Source: Alisma plantago-aquatica
Taxonomy: Eukaryota > Streptophyta > Magnoliopsida > Alismatales > Alismataceae
DNA length: 64,000 bases
Assembly: GCA_963693085.1 (NCBI GenBank)
Contig: OY856409.1
Span: forward strand, 1,533,714,472 to 1,533,778,471
Direction: 5' to 3'
How positions within the stretch are numbered: the stretch's first letter is position 1; the number at the start of each line of letters is the position of its first letter. Below, in pieces: positions 23,367-33,579 of the stretch. The notes beneath the pieces were generated by a model. That model was given only the letters and a program-made list of their open reading frames with translations. It did not search any database and was not told the origin of the DNA. The position numbers and the translations under genes are program-made.

Positions 23367-25700
23367 ATATATAAAATATGAGTCTATGTAATAGCACTCC
23401 CATCTTCTACCACAATCCTTTCTTCTATTATCATACCCATTAAGCTAGGAAACATCAAACTATCTCACTTCACCCTTTTTCCACAGCTACATGGGCTACT
23501 TTGTGTGGTTTGAAGCATAATATTGAATGCATGAAAGTGAAACAACACTCCTAGTCATCTTTGAAATGGTCTACCTGGATCTACATGAAAGCTATATTGA
23601 TTGATTGTGCATATGACCTATGTTTAAAGTTTGTATGCTCAATTCTCTTTTCATGATTGGTTTGTGAAAGTGGAGAGGAGAGGGGTAGAATACATGTACT
23701 TAGTCACTTTTAGGCCCATTTAGTCCATAGAATTTAAAGTTTATACATAAATCATAGTACAACAAACAACTTACCCTTATATTTCGGTTTTGGTCTACTC
23801 TAAGGTGCATTGTCCGTCGAAATCCATCATTAAAAGTAATTCTACCCTATCAATATAAATACAAAAAGGAATCAGAGTGAGTGTGAAGTAGAGATAAATG
23901 TAAGTGAACCAACATAGCAGCAACATGCACCCGTAAACAAATAATAATAATTATGCATTAGAAGAAACAATAAACTCTCCAACAAAGTGTTTCCTTTTCC
24001 TTCTAGTCACTTCAGATTCTTATGTAATTGGTTGGGTGAGTCTAATTTTGTTCTAACTGATGGGCACAACAGACTAGTTGATCAATGCCTTAGTCCATGC
24101 CTCATACAATTCTTCCTTTTCTTTAATATTTATAGATTCAATCCAATATGTTGATACAGTTCAAAACAGCCCTGGTTTTCTGTTTATGTTACTGATCAAT
24201 GCCTTAATCCATGTCTCATAATATTCTATCCTTTTTTAAGTATCGATTTTATCTGATAAGCTGATACAGATTAAAACAATGCCTGGTTTTCTGTTTCTGA
24301 ACATGTGACTGTTTCCCCTCACTTCTAAACACACTAGGCAAAGCAAGAGTAATTTGGTTCATTTTTCTTAAACTGACCTGATATGCCATTCTGTTAACTC
24401 CAATGCCAGGCTGAGACTCAAGAAAAGCAAGGAGAATCTAGCACACTGGATATTATCCTGGACCATCTCTCTGATCCGGATTTGCTGTCCCACTCCCACT
24501 GCTTTCTATGGGGTGAGTATCCATGTCAACATTCAAATGGATTACGTAATAGGGTGAGTATCCTATTTCATTATTTAGTCAAAATTTACACCTACAGGTA
24601 TGTTCTCTCTTATTTCCTACTGCAGCTATTACTCTAAAATGTGAGCAGCAGCAGCTGCCAGCAGCACAAATAGTAGCAAAGAGTTGTGAGCAACAGCAAA
24701 AAACATGGTGGAAGCTGCAAGCAACAGCAAAAAAATACAAAATCCTACTCAAATATTATGATTGAATGGACAAATGGGCACATAGTCAAATTATTGGAAC
24801 ACATACATATAATCGATTAACAATCAGTTTGTTCCCACAAATATGATGTGTCATTATTAAAGTATAACCACGAAGCTATAACGACTTAACTGCTTTGTGG
24901 CACAATTATTTATATAAACCTACTAAGCGAGAGCAACTTGATAAATAGTTAGTTGACTTCCTTCAATCTTTAAGTTATATATGACCCACTCACAGAGAAA
25001 GAACTGCTCAGTTAATATCGAGCAGGTCCCTTCCACCTATAAATGCACAAAAAGATTGGACAAATTGGCACACATATAGGCTGCAAAAACACAAAGAGAG
25101 CACATAAATAAGTTTTTGAAACACAATACATGTGTTCAATTAACAACCTGTTAAGAAAGAATCAAAATCATCTTCTATGACATATCATATTCTAAAAAGA
25201 GAATGACACATAGTTTGAATGCAGATTTAAGTCAGTGACAAATTCAAGTATTAATACCCTACTAATTGGAAACGACATAACCAACACTGGTTGTAAACAT
25301 GAATTGTACAACAAAACTCTATAAAAACATAAACATAAAATTTGAACTCTATAAAGTCCATTCACACAAAACAACTAAAAACTTAAAAAATACAAACTGT
25401 AATCTGAAACTCTGGATGTCTTGTGACAAATTCAAATATGTCACAGGTAGGAAACACATATACAATACTGAAATATATCTTAAACACATGAAAAATGTAA
25501 AGCCTTTAGTTTTTTTAAAATCATGTAATCAAGCACGTATTGAATACCTGATTTAAACGCTGAGTTCTTGGTGTGAAAGACACCGATGAAGATGTGTTTG
25601 TTGTGTTCTGCATTTGAGGATGACTTTGTCGATTATTACCAGAAGAAGGGCACCAACTTTCAACTGCAGCCTTTAATAAAGTGTACATGTTAATATTCTT
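23367..25700. other. Stretch without recognisable genes
   Basis: AT-rich. A GCAGCAGCAGCTGCCAGCAGC stretch with AGCAACAGCAA words lies at 24,645-24,735. The CACTA gene remnants start just to the right, so this may include the left arm of that transposon, but I found no CACTA terminus. Confidence 0.5.
24079..24302. repeat. 114 bp tandem duplication
   Basis: Two units start TGATCAATGCCTTAGTCCATG (24,079) and TGATCAATGCCTTAATCCATG (24,193). Both contain TTGATACAG/CTGATACAG and end CTGGTTTTCTGTTT. They have diverged by several substitutions and small indels. Confidence 0.85.
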
Positions 25701-25771
25701 ATGTGTATGAATATTGAAAATAATCTATAGTTGTTATGAGGTACTTGTGGCTGAAAGATCTGTGGATGTGC

Positions 25772-26040
25772 ATTGCCTTGTATGGAAAGCCTGCCTACTC
25801 CATTCTCCCTTGAATTGCCTTGTATGGAAAGCCTGCCTACTCCAGTCTCCCTTGAATTGTTTGAATTGCTTTGTCTAGAAAGTCTTCCTAAGCTATCCCT
25901 TATTGAATTATTTTACCTGGGAGACATGCCTACATCTGGACCATTACTTGTATTGTCTTGTATGTGAAAAGAACCCACATCTGACCTATTTGTGCCACTT
26001 TACATGTGTAAGACACCTGTAGTATTCTGATTGGGGTATT
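25772..26040 (-). repeat. 42 bp tandem repeats encoding a 14-residue unit
   Basis: Copies start at 25,772, 25,814, 25,865, 25,907 and about 25,952. The first two are almost identical (ATTGCCTTGTATGGAAAG, then CTGCCTACTCC), the rest increasingly diverged, with 9 and 3 extra bases between some copies. On the minus strand the unit reads NSRETGVGRLSIQG and NSRENGVGRLSIQG in the frame of the transposase C-terminal exon. All spacings are multiples of three. Confidence 0.85.
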
Positions 26041-26867
26041 TCGCTGCACAATCAACATTAATACTGCCATCCTATAACAAATACATCAACAATGTCAAAA
26101 AAAATTATATATTACATTGACATAGACAACTGAATCTGAGTTACATGTGATTGATTATACCAAGTCATTAATTGGGAGACAGAGTTCTTCAATTCATTTA
26201 CTGTTTCTTCAAGTTCCTTAAATTTATCCTGAAATAGAAAACAAATTACAAACATCGATCTAATAGACTAGTTGTAACTAATAGTTCAAGTTTAGTTATA
26301 ATCCAACATACATCCTTTGCATTGCTTTCCTCAAGAAGCATTTCATATCTTATACGGGAAGCTTTTCCCCTATGTCCTATCTCTTTGTGCCCAATTCCAA
26401 CACCTCGGATCCTAGCCTTTTTGGAAGGATTTAAAACTTGCAAATAAGCATTGCGTGTTAGATTATCAACACTTCTAGGATCTATTTCTTCTTGGTTTGC
26501 TACTTGGTTTTCCATGATATTAGAGATTTCAAGCTGTAATTAGAAAACATCATAAAAGGAAAGCTTAAATTGAGATATCTAAGCATATGTAGCTTTGTAG
26601 ACATCATAGGAAAGCAAATATCCATTTTCTAACCACTTATGGGCTTTTGTCGTAAACTTTTCCAAAAATTTGTTAAGAGGCACAACGGGTTGATCTTCAC
26701 TGACCTACACATGATAGATAACATAATAATTGTCCATGTTATATGTTCAACTCCTACTAAGAAAGACAAGTGTCCATTATTAATACCATTTCTGCCCGAT
26801 AACAACTCCATGGCTTTGATCCTGTGGTATGATCCATCACTTTTTTTGCTCTGTTTGCCTTGTTGAT

Positions 26868-26950
26868 CTCGGAAATTTTATAAACCATAAGAAACATATA
26901 ATTAGAAAAAGTAGATAGGTATACATGCAAGTTATATGAAACCATTGTAC
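26868..26950 (-). other. Intron 2 of Transposase_24 gene
   Basis: 83 bp, donor AAG/GTACAA and acceptor CCGAG/ATC on the minus strand. Removing it joins WGTEKSK to INKANRAKK without changing frame. Confidence 0.6.
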
Positions 26951-27169
26951 CTTAGACTTCTCAGTTCCCCATTCTTTAACAATATTTTTAAACTGGTCCA
27001 TATCTATGGAAGCATTTTTCTCAACTTTTTTCATCATCAATTCTAGTTCAATCTTGTGCTTTTCATAGTAATCTTTCTTTACAAGTGCCCTCCACACCGA
27101 TATCGCTTTGCTAATGTGTTCATCAATGTGATTCCATGCATTAGGGTGACTGCCTAAATCGAAGTATAT

Positions 27170-27244
27170 CTACAAAAACATAGAAAATATTACTTTAGAT
27201 ATAACAATCATACAATTTTTTGGTCTTTTTATGAAAAAGATTAC
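27170..27244 (-). other. Intron 1 of Transposase_24 gene
   Basis: 75 bp, donor GAG/GTAATC and acceptor TTTTTGTAG/ATA on the minus strand. Removing it joins DRKSCIE to IYFDLGS in frame, and the split falls inside the conserved domain, which supports splicing. Confidence 0.7.
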
Positions 27245-27785
27245 CTCAATACATGATTTTCTATCTGCAAAAGCTTGTTCTGGTTGTTCGTTCCACTTCA
27301 AGTCTAGATGCCATATGTGTGGTTTCCTTGCTAGCATATGACAATAACGATTCAATTTGGCACCATTCTCCCCAATAGCATTTCCTTCATAATCCCATTG
27401 GACCTTGTGATGTGGCTGGCCTTGATTAGGAAGTAGGCTTTGCTCACTTGCATGCCCACGTCCATACTTCCTATTCTTCTGTTCATCCTCAACATTTTCT
27501 TCAACTGTTACATCATTTTCAACATTGTTGGACAGTAGAGTAGGTTCATCCTCACAATTTTCTACAATTTTGGATGGAGGGACAGCAATAGGTTGACTGG
27601 GTGTGTTGTTACAACTAGATCTAGTGATTCTTCTTCCTACCATCCTTCAACTGACAAGAAAAAAAATTAGATTTTTAGTGCAGAAATGTCAGTAACAAAA
27701 GTAGTAGCTACATTTGAAAAACAAATAAATTGCGGAGAATATGAGACCAACATATGAATATTCAACATTTGAAAAACATATAACT

Positions 27786-27805
27786 TGTAGAGTACCTTGG
27801 TTTCA
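27786..27805 (+). repeat. 20 bp direct repeat, copy 1
   Basis: TGTAGAGTACCTTGGTTTCA occurs here and identically at 30,527-30,546, bracketing the DUF4218-DUF4216 gene. Significance unknown. Confidence 0.8.
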
Positions 27806-27958
27806 TATCCCAAAAAAGAATAATGATGTCCTACTTGCTGGTATATGAAACAAGACTAAATAAATTGCAAAGAATATGCCATATAGTAACAGTTTTCCAA
27901 AAAAATGCAATAGAACATATTCCCCAAGTAAATTATTCTAGACTTGCAAACAAAATAT

Positions 27959-28124
27959 CCCTCAGTGTCACTCCTCATCCAAGACACATCACTGGTTACA
28001 TGTGATGAAAACAGACAGATTAATGAACTAAACATTAGCCCCATCATTCTTTTTTTTAGTTCTATCAACAAAAGAACCCTCGGTGTCACTCCTTGTCCAA
28101 GACACATCACTAGTTACACCACCA
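27959..28124 (-). repeat. Duplicated about 45 bp segment at the end of the DUF4216 gene
   Basis: GTGTCACTCCTCATCCAAGA (27,965) and GTGTCACTCCTTGTCCAAGA (28,084) head two copies 119 bp apart. On minus they read VTSDVSWMRSDTEG and VTSDVSWTRSDTEG, so the tail of the protein-coding region was duplicated. Confidence 0.8.
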
Positions 28125-29340
28125 TCAATATCTTCAGATTGTAAACCAGACAAACAATTCTCAATAAGAGGTACTTCAGAATAATCTTTAGGAGGATGCT
28201 TTAGCACTGTGCACCAATCATCAGCATTAGGATCCTTCACATAAAAGCATTACAATGCTTGAGAAGCCAGGATAAACGGTTCCTCCTTTTTTTATCCTTG
28301 AAGTTTTGATTTGTGTGAACCCATATTCATCAATTCGCAACCCGTTAGAGGTGCTTTCGTCATACCAAGAACATATGAACAATGGAACTTTGATTCCTGG
28401 ACCATAAGTTAGCTCAATAACCTCCTCTAAGTAGCCATAGTTAGTGACTTCAGCATTTATAGGATTTTGATCTCTACCACTTGAATAACTTGAAGTGTCA
28501 GCACACAAATACACTCCACTATTTTGCGTAGTACATGTACTTTCAATGTGCTTTGAACAGAAATGATATCCATTGACCAAAAATCCTTCATAAGACATTC
28601 CCTCAGCACAAGGGCCTTGGGATAACCATCTCAAATCATCGCTAATATTGTTCGGCCTAATCTCTCGCATTTGCATTACCTTCATAAAAAAGTAAAACAT
28701 TAATGTAATCTACACTAACTTGAACATTAAGAGTGACAACAATATTTATGTTTGAGACTTACATGCTCTTTCAACCACTTAGAAAACTCCTTTGCATGTT
28801 TTGTTTCTAGGGTCTGTGGGGCAATGTTGGGTTCCATATCTTAGAGAATACACATGTGTTCACTGCTTTATAAGAAGTGTCTAAATTAATGTACAACAAA
28901 TATACAAATATCAGCAGAAATTTTAGGACGTAATTAAATCTTACCTTCTGTAAACATCCAATTCCTCTTTATTGAAAAGGACATAACGATGGGCATGTTC
29001 CAAAGTGTGGATGTCGAAATTTCTTGACACTCCAACTCTAATTGGAGATCCATCAACATTATGAGGAGTGTGGTTCAGTTTTGTCTCAAAATTATGCAAG
29101 TACCTAGCACAAAATGTCAAACTTTCTTCAGCTAAATAGCCACTAGCAATACAACCAGCCGGTTTAGCTTTGTTTCTTACATACTTCTTCAATTTCTACA
29201 GGTATCTCTCTATTGGGTACATACACCTAGTTCGGACAGATCCGGCTTTCTTGTCTTCATAAGCTAAATGAATGGGCAAATGCATCATGATGGTGAAGAA
29301 AGGAGTGAAGATTCTCTTAGGATATCTTTGACATGCCAAA
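28030..29340 (-). pseudogene. CACTA transposon DUF4218-DUF4216 protein remnant
   Basis: On the minus strand DUF4218 runs from about 29,330 (RIFTPFFTIMMHLPIHLAY, CMYPIERYL, a TAG, then KKYVRNKAKPAGCIASGYLA and ESLTFCARYL) to the donor AAG/GTAAGA at 28,943. A middle exon of about 28,842-28,764 (EPNIAPQTLETKHAKEFSKW) ends at H/GTAAGT. The DUF4216 exon starts near 28,680 with ISDDLRWLSQGP, VNGYHF, TQNSGVYLCADT, NYGYLEEVIEL, VPLFICSWYD and RIDEYGFTQI. A frameshift near 28,275 moves it to PFILASQAL, a TAA, then CFYVKDPNADDW. These domains normally follow the TNP2 transposase domain in CACTA TnpD-type proteins. No TNP2 motif is visible upstream, so the gene is truncated and broken. Confidence 0.85.
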
Positions 29341-29837
29341 GATCTCCAAAGTGCCAACTATTATATTAGGAATGGATGTGTCCCATGGGAGCCCTGGGCA
29401 GTCGACCTTTAATTAATCTCCAAGTACAGAGCTGTGGTTAGCAGAGGATCATTACCATAGTTATTGGCTTTTAGGTCCTGCATCACAACCACATGTTACA
29501 GAAAGGGTATTATTTTAGATGGAGGGGGTAAAGGAAAAAAGACATATATACAAATGTTGTTTTAACAATTAAGGGAACAAGGAGGAACCCACATTACTAA
29601 GAATACCCATTCTTTCTTGAGGCTTCTGCCTAGACTTCTCAACCAGAGCATACCTCTGAAATGTTGACAATGACTTAGTGTGCCTCTGCAAAATGCAAAA
29701 ACAACATGCTATATTATACTTAGTACCAAAAACAAAACATTCAAAAACAACGCAGTGAGAAAATAGAACAACACTCATACCAGTGACCATAAATAGCAGT
29801 AAGAAGAAATCTTTTATCCCCGAGCTTAAAAATAGCT

Positions 29838-29925
29838 AGTGAGAGGGGAGCATTAGACTCAACCGTCACCAGGAAAATGCAAAGCATTAGACTCACCCGT
29901 GAGAGGGGAGCATTAGACATAACCG
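29838..29925 (+). repeat. GTGAGAGGGGAGCAT direct repeats
   Basis: GTGAGAGGGGAGCATTAGAC occurs at about 29,840 and 29,900, each followed by TCAACCG or ATAACCG, and a third GTGAGAGGGGAGCATA lies at about 30,759. Confidence 0.75.
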
Positions 29926-30526
29926 ACATACATACAAGTTGTCGGCTATGAGTTCTAATAGGAAATGCCTAATTCCAATACATGCACCATCTTGCAACTA
30001 CGTGTACATTTCCATATCACACGATATAAGGAAAAGGCAAATTTGGTTATTCAAAATATATGAATATATAAAGTGAGTCCTCATTGAAGACACTACAAAA
30101 ATTATTTTCCTTGGCCACACTTTATTCTGATAGAGATATTGATTGTTATGAACATGTATCTTAGAATAGATGGTACTATTGAGTGTGTAGAGAATATATA
30201 CAACAATTTTGTTATATTTTAGTAGTCTTAAATTATTAACCATACACCTTGGCTCACCATTGACTCGTTATATTTCCCTAATTCCTAAATATACACATTC
30301 TTTTATACTCCCATATCCAACTCCCTTCCCCATGGTTCCTTTTAGAAAAATAGAAATGGTAAGATGATCATCTAAAAAGTTTGTAACGGTTTGGTTATGA
30401 ATGTAATAAGAAATCATAATTGGATTTATGTTCCTATTGATGAATATTTTGTTCATAACTCACTAGTGATTGTAAAAACCATACTTGCTAAGGCATTTAT
30501 CTTGACCATACTTTTTGGACATAAAT

Positions 30527-30546
30527 TGTAGAGTACCTTGGTTTCA
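30527..30546 (+). repeat. 20 bp direct repeat, copy 2
   Basis: Identical to 27,786-27,805 (TGTAGAGTACCTTGGTTTCA), in the same orientation. Confidence 0.8.
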
Positions 30547-31065
30547 ACAGATCCTAACCCATCAACCACATCTCTCCACAAGATAGAAAAAAATAGACTT
30601 CAGCAACCAGAAACTATCTCTGAAAGCAGGGATTACCTATGTCTTCATCATAGTTCATATCCACTGAAGAGGGAAAAGGAAACATACTCATCAAGACAGC
30701 AGCAAACTCTTAGACCACCAAACACATACCAACACCAGAACTCAACCATCACTATAAAGTGAGAGGGGAGCATATGAACTATCATCTCAAACTAATCCAA
30801 CAGAAAAAAGAAGCAAATAGAAACCAATAAAAGTCCAAGTAGAAAGCAAGACTTCTTTAAAAATCTGATCATATTCCTAGACCAAGAGAGCAGAGCTCAC
30901 AGCCATTTCTTAGCTAGATTTGGTGATGGTAGCCACTGTAGGGTTGCTGAATGTAATACTAATGGTGCTTAATGTATTACTGAATTTGTTGAGTTATCGG
31001 TCTAACATAATTTCTTAGCTCTTGTCTAATGAATGTCTCCTCAACTATGCAAGATCACAGAACAG

Positions 31066-31345
31066 TGGCCCCTATCTGCTCCGACTCAAGCCTACAAGTA
31101 GGCAAATAAGAGAAGCACAAAGCAGCAAAGAGGGTGAGGAGAGCACTTTTAATGGGCCATAAGGTGAAGCTCTTTGCTTCAGAGCAGAGTAGTATTGGTT
31201 AGGTTAGTGGTGAAGTTGAGTTGTTGGGATACAAAAGAACCCCCTATCTACTCCCAACTCCAAGCCTACAAGTAGACAAATCAGAGAAACATTGAGTAGT
31301 AGAGATGGAGTGGGGACCACATCTAATAAGTGAGAAGGTAAAGCA
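31066..31345. repeat. Spaced duplication of about 100 bp
   Basis: CCCCTATCTGCTCC...AAGCCTACAAGTAGGCAAAT (from 31,069) and CCCCTATCTACTCC...AAGCCTACAAGTAGACAAAT (from 31,240) begin two diverged copies about 171 bp apart. Confidence 0.75.
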
Positions 31346-32103
31346 AGTGTGACCATGGACTTCTACTACACAAGGTTATCCTCTTGGTACAGTCTGCCTA
31401 TTTCTTAGAGAAGTGTGTGCCCCTCATTTGTTGTTAACAATTGACTATTCTTCTAATTTTGATTCTTTTATCTAAAAAAATTTCAATAAAATAGGTCGAT
31501 AATGACTTCCACACTGGTAGAAAAACCTTTTGTTATGGCACTTATTGTATAAGGAAAATGAAAATTTAGATGATATAAGGATTCAATATTTCTTTCTTAC
31601 ACCTTACCTTCTGAACTTTTCTTCCACCAGTTTTTCATGGATCATATTTTCCACCTAATTGCTTTTCTTATAGCCAGTGATCGTCTAGTTGTCTTCCTTT
31701 CTTGCCTTCTTAGTCTGTTTTACATAGTTTATGGTCAATATCCTTATTATTAGTTAGTTTTTACCCTTTGCTTGGTTACCTAATTTCTTCTCTTAGTTGT
31801 TAACTGCTTGTCTCTAGTTGATTGCTTTAGTGTAGTTATTCCCTTAGTTTGTTATTTAGCCTTTATTGTATAGGGTTAATCTAGGGTTATTTAGCCTTTA
31901 TTGTTTTAGGAAATTATGGAATAACTATAAATTTTAGGGATAAAAATAATCATTAAATGTTCTTATTTTCCATCAACTTTCATATGAATGATGAACTAAC
32001 TAATAGAATTTTAAGAAAAGATTTCATGTGTGCATATAGTTCTATGCTCTGCTAATTTGGGGTAATTGTGTAGGATTTTAGTCTATCTAACCAAATGTAT
32101 GTT

Positions 32104-32108
32104 CCTTC
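32104..32108. repeat. Target-site duplication (left), CCTTC
   Basis: CCTTC directly before the 5' LTR, identical to CCTTC directly after the 3' LTR at 38,017-38,021. Confidence 0.95.
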
Positions 32109-32449
32109 TGTTGGATAAATTGGATATTATGATAAATCCCTTTGTTTCGATGATGACAAACATTTCATTCTTATTAATCTAACGAGCTACTTGAGTGTGC
32201 AGGATTAAGGTGGATGACAAAGCAACTAGGGAAAATCCAAGGAGCCTACATATTTATATTTCCATGCAATGTAATCACTGTTGTAACAACTTGTACAAAA
32301 ATATAATGTACAAGTACTTAGATTGCATGTAAATCAAGCGTTGGATCTTCCTAGCTAATCACCACACTTAGATAGATCATCCCCTTCAAATAGGATCACA
32401 TGTGTACAATCATACACATGCTTAGTGGTTAATTAAAAGATTGAAAACA

Positions 32450-32650
32450 GAGTCAATCTCGGTCGACCACACTCCTCGACCGAGACACTCTCGGTCGACA
32501 AACTTCTCGACCGAGATTGACTCAAGTAGCCGTTAGACACAGCTGACAAGGTAGTTAGCAGTTGCAAATGAACGTTGATCCAGAGAGCCTGTCGGTCGAC
32601 AAAACTTCGACCGAGTAGGTATCTCAGTCGACAATTTGTCGACCGAGATG
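32450..32650. repeat. TCGGTCGA/TCGACCGA hairpin array in 5' LTR
   Basis: Four successive pairs of inverted words (CTCGGTCGA...TCGACCGAG) lie in 200 bp. The outermost arms of the first two, GAGTCAATCTCGGTCGA (32,450-32,466) and TCGACCGAGATTGACTC (32,507-32,523), are perfect 17 bp inverted repeats with nested smaller hairpins. It lies upstream of the TATA box, hence in U3. Confidence 0.9.
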
Positions 32651-32782
32651 GTCTCTAACAGCAACTGCAGAATAAAGCAACTAGCTGTTACTAATGCACC
32701 TAACTTATACCTAACGGCTAGTTAAGCACTTAGAACCCCCTAGAAATTGTCTAGAACGTCCTTAAGCATCCATAGGCCAGTC

Positions 32783-32792
32783 CTATAAATAG
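32783..32792 (+). promoter_or_regulatory. LTR TATA box
   Basis: CTATAAATAG, a near-consensus plant TATA box, about 675 bp into the LTR. The same word is at 37,271-37,280 in the 3' LTR. Transcription would begin about 30 bp downstream. Confidence 0.8.
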
Positions 32793-33530
32793 GACAAGCC
32801 TTAGGACACTAAGAGACACTCACATACTCAATTGTGCAATCCTTGAGCTTACACTACATTGGCAATCTGTTTAGAGCAATAGTGCAATTCCCACACTTGT
32901 TATTCATTCCTATTGCTCCCATTTCGTGTCCTATAGGCTAGTATCTCCTATCCACTACAATCACATTGTCATATACATTGGTTAGGAGATCTACACGCTT
33001 GATATAGGCAAATCAAGCCTTGGGCTTAAAGGATAAGTTGTAATTTCTGTTTTCTCTCTTATTCCTTTGTATCTTTTGTACTCTCCTTGCTACTCCTAGG
33101 GTTGGAGGCTGCGGATTGGAGAGGGTTGACTTCTCAGGTGGAGAAGGGGACTTCAAGCTACTTCAAGAAGGCTATCGCACAGGAAGCTACTTCAGAAGGC
33201 TGGTGCAACGGGTGTTGGTGCATCTACTTCAAGGGAAGGCTGCTTCAAGGTTGGGCGATTACTTCTAGGTGAAGGCTGCTTGAAGGGTTTGGGAAAAGAA
33301 ATTGTATTTTATGTAAAGTCCTTGCGAGGTAATAAAATAGATTTCTTTTCAAATCCTGGTTGGGTAAGCAACCGGGTAGTGGACTGACTACCTTAGTATT
33401 TTGCTAAGGCTAGGAACCACTCTAAACCCTTGTGTCTCCTTGTCCAATATTTTCTTTGTGGTTGCTTGAGTTAATTAATTATTAAAATATCTATAAAACT
33501 CTATTCACCCCCCCTCTAGTAGTTTTCAAT

Positions 33531-33544
33531 TGGTATCAGAGCAG
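33531..33544 (+). other. Primer-binding site (initiator Met-tRNA)
   Basis: TGGTATCAGAGCAG two bases after the LTR end matches the complement of the plant initiator tRNA-Met 3' end (TGGTATCAGAGC), the usual copia primer. Confidence 0.92.
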
Positions 33545-33579
33545 GCTTCAAGGAGCCCTAACAAGGTCTTGAAGAAAAG

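Larger units (their letters stand above)
25700..27643 (-). pseudogene. CACTA (En/Spm) Transposase_24-family gene
   Basis: A spliced gene on the minus strand. Exon 1 (27,643-27,245) starts MVGRRITRSS and contains VQWDYEGNAIGENGAKLNRY, the conserved start of the plant Transposase_24 (Ptta/En/Spm) domain. Exon 2 (27,169-26,951) starts IYFDLGSHPNAW; exon 3 (26,867-26,787) contains HTTGSKPW; exon 4 begins near 26,704 (VSEDQPVVPL); exon 5 (about 26,533-26,312) contains KKARIRGVGIG; exon 6 (about 26,229-26,150) has the coiled-coil-like KFKELEETVNELKNSVSQL. GT and AG dinucleotides flank the joins, and introns 1-2 are 75 and 83 bp with phase 0 kept. The C-terminal exon near 26,070-25,700 has 14-residue repeats and a stop. 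The exon 4/5 join is unresolved. The role in family members is transposon end binding or excision, inferred. Confidence 0.75.
29341..32108. other. Stretch without confirmed genes, right of the CACTA remnant
   Basis: On minus, 29,470-29,420 (DLKANNYGNDPLL after an acceptor-like GATGCAG) and 29,693-29,575 (RHTKSLSTFQRYALVEKSR after TTTTGCAG) look like possible short exons, but I recognise no domain. TATTAAC-type AT-rich DNA fills the rest. A CACTACAAAAATTATTTTC word at 30,091 resembles a CACTA transposon terminus. Confidence 0.4.
32109..33528 (+). repeat. 5' LTR
   Basis: 1,420 bp, starts TGTTGGATAAATTGG and ends GTAGTTTTCA. TATA box at 32,783-32,792. A short open frame at 33,087-33,272 is shared with the 3' LTR and is rich in CTTCAAG repeats; I do not believe it is a gene. 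Confidence 0.97.

Noticed and set aside
30091..30110. CACTACAAAAATTATTTTC as the left end of the DUF4218 transposon
   Set aside because: It points away from those genes (left-end orientation to their right), so it cannot be their terminus. Kept only as a possible left end for the 39.6 kb element.
33087..33272. Open frame of 61 codons present in both LTRs
   Set aside because: It is duplicated only because the LTRs are. It is built of CTTCAAG/GGCTG repeats, lies in the putative R/U5 leader, and has no recognisable domain.
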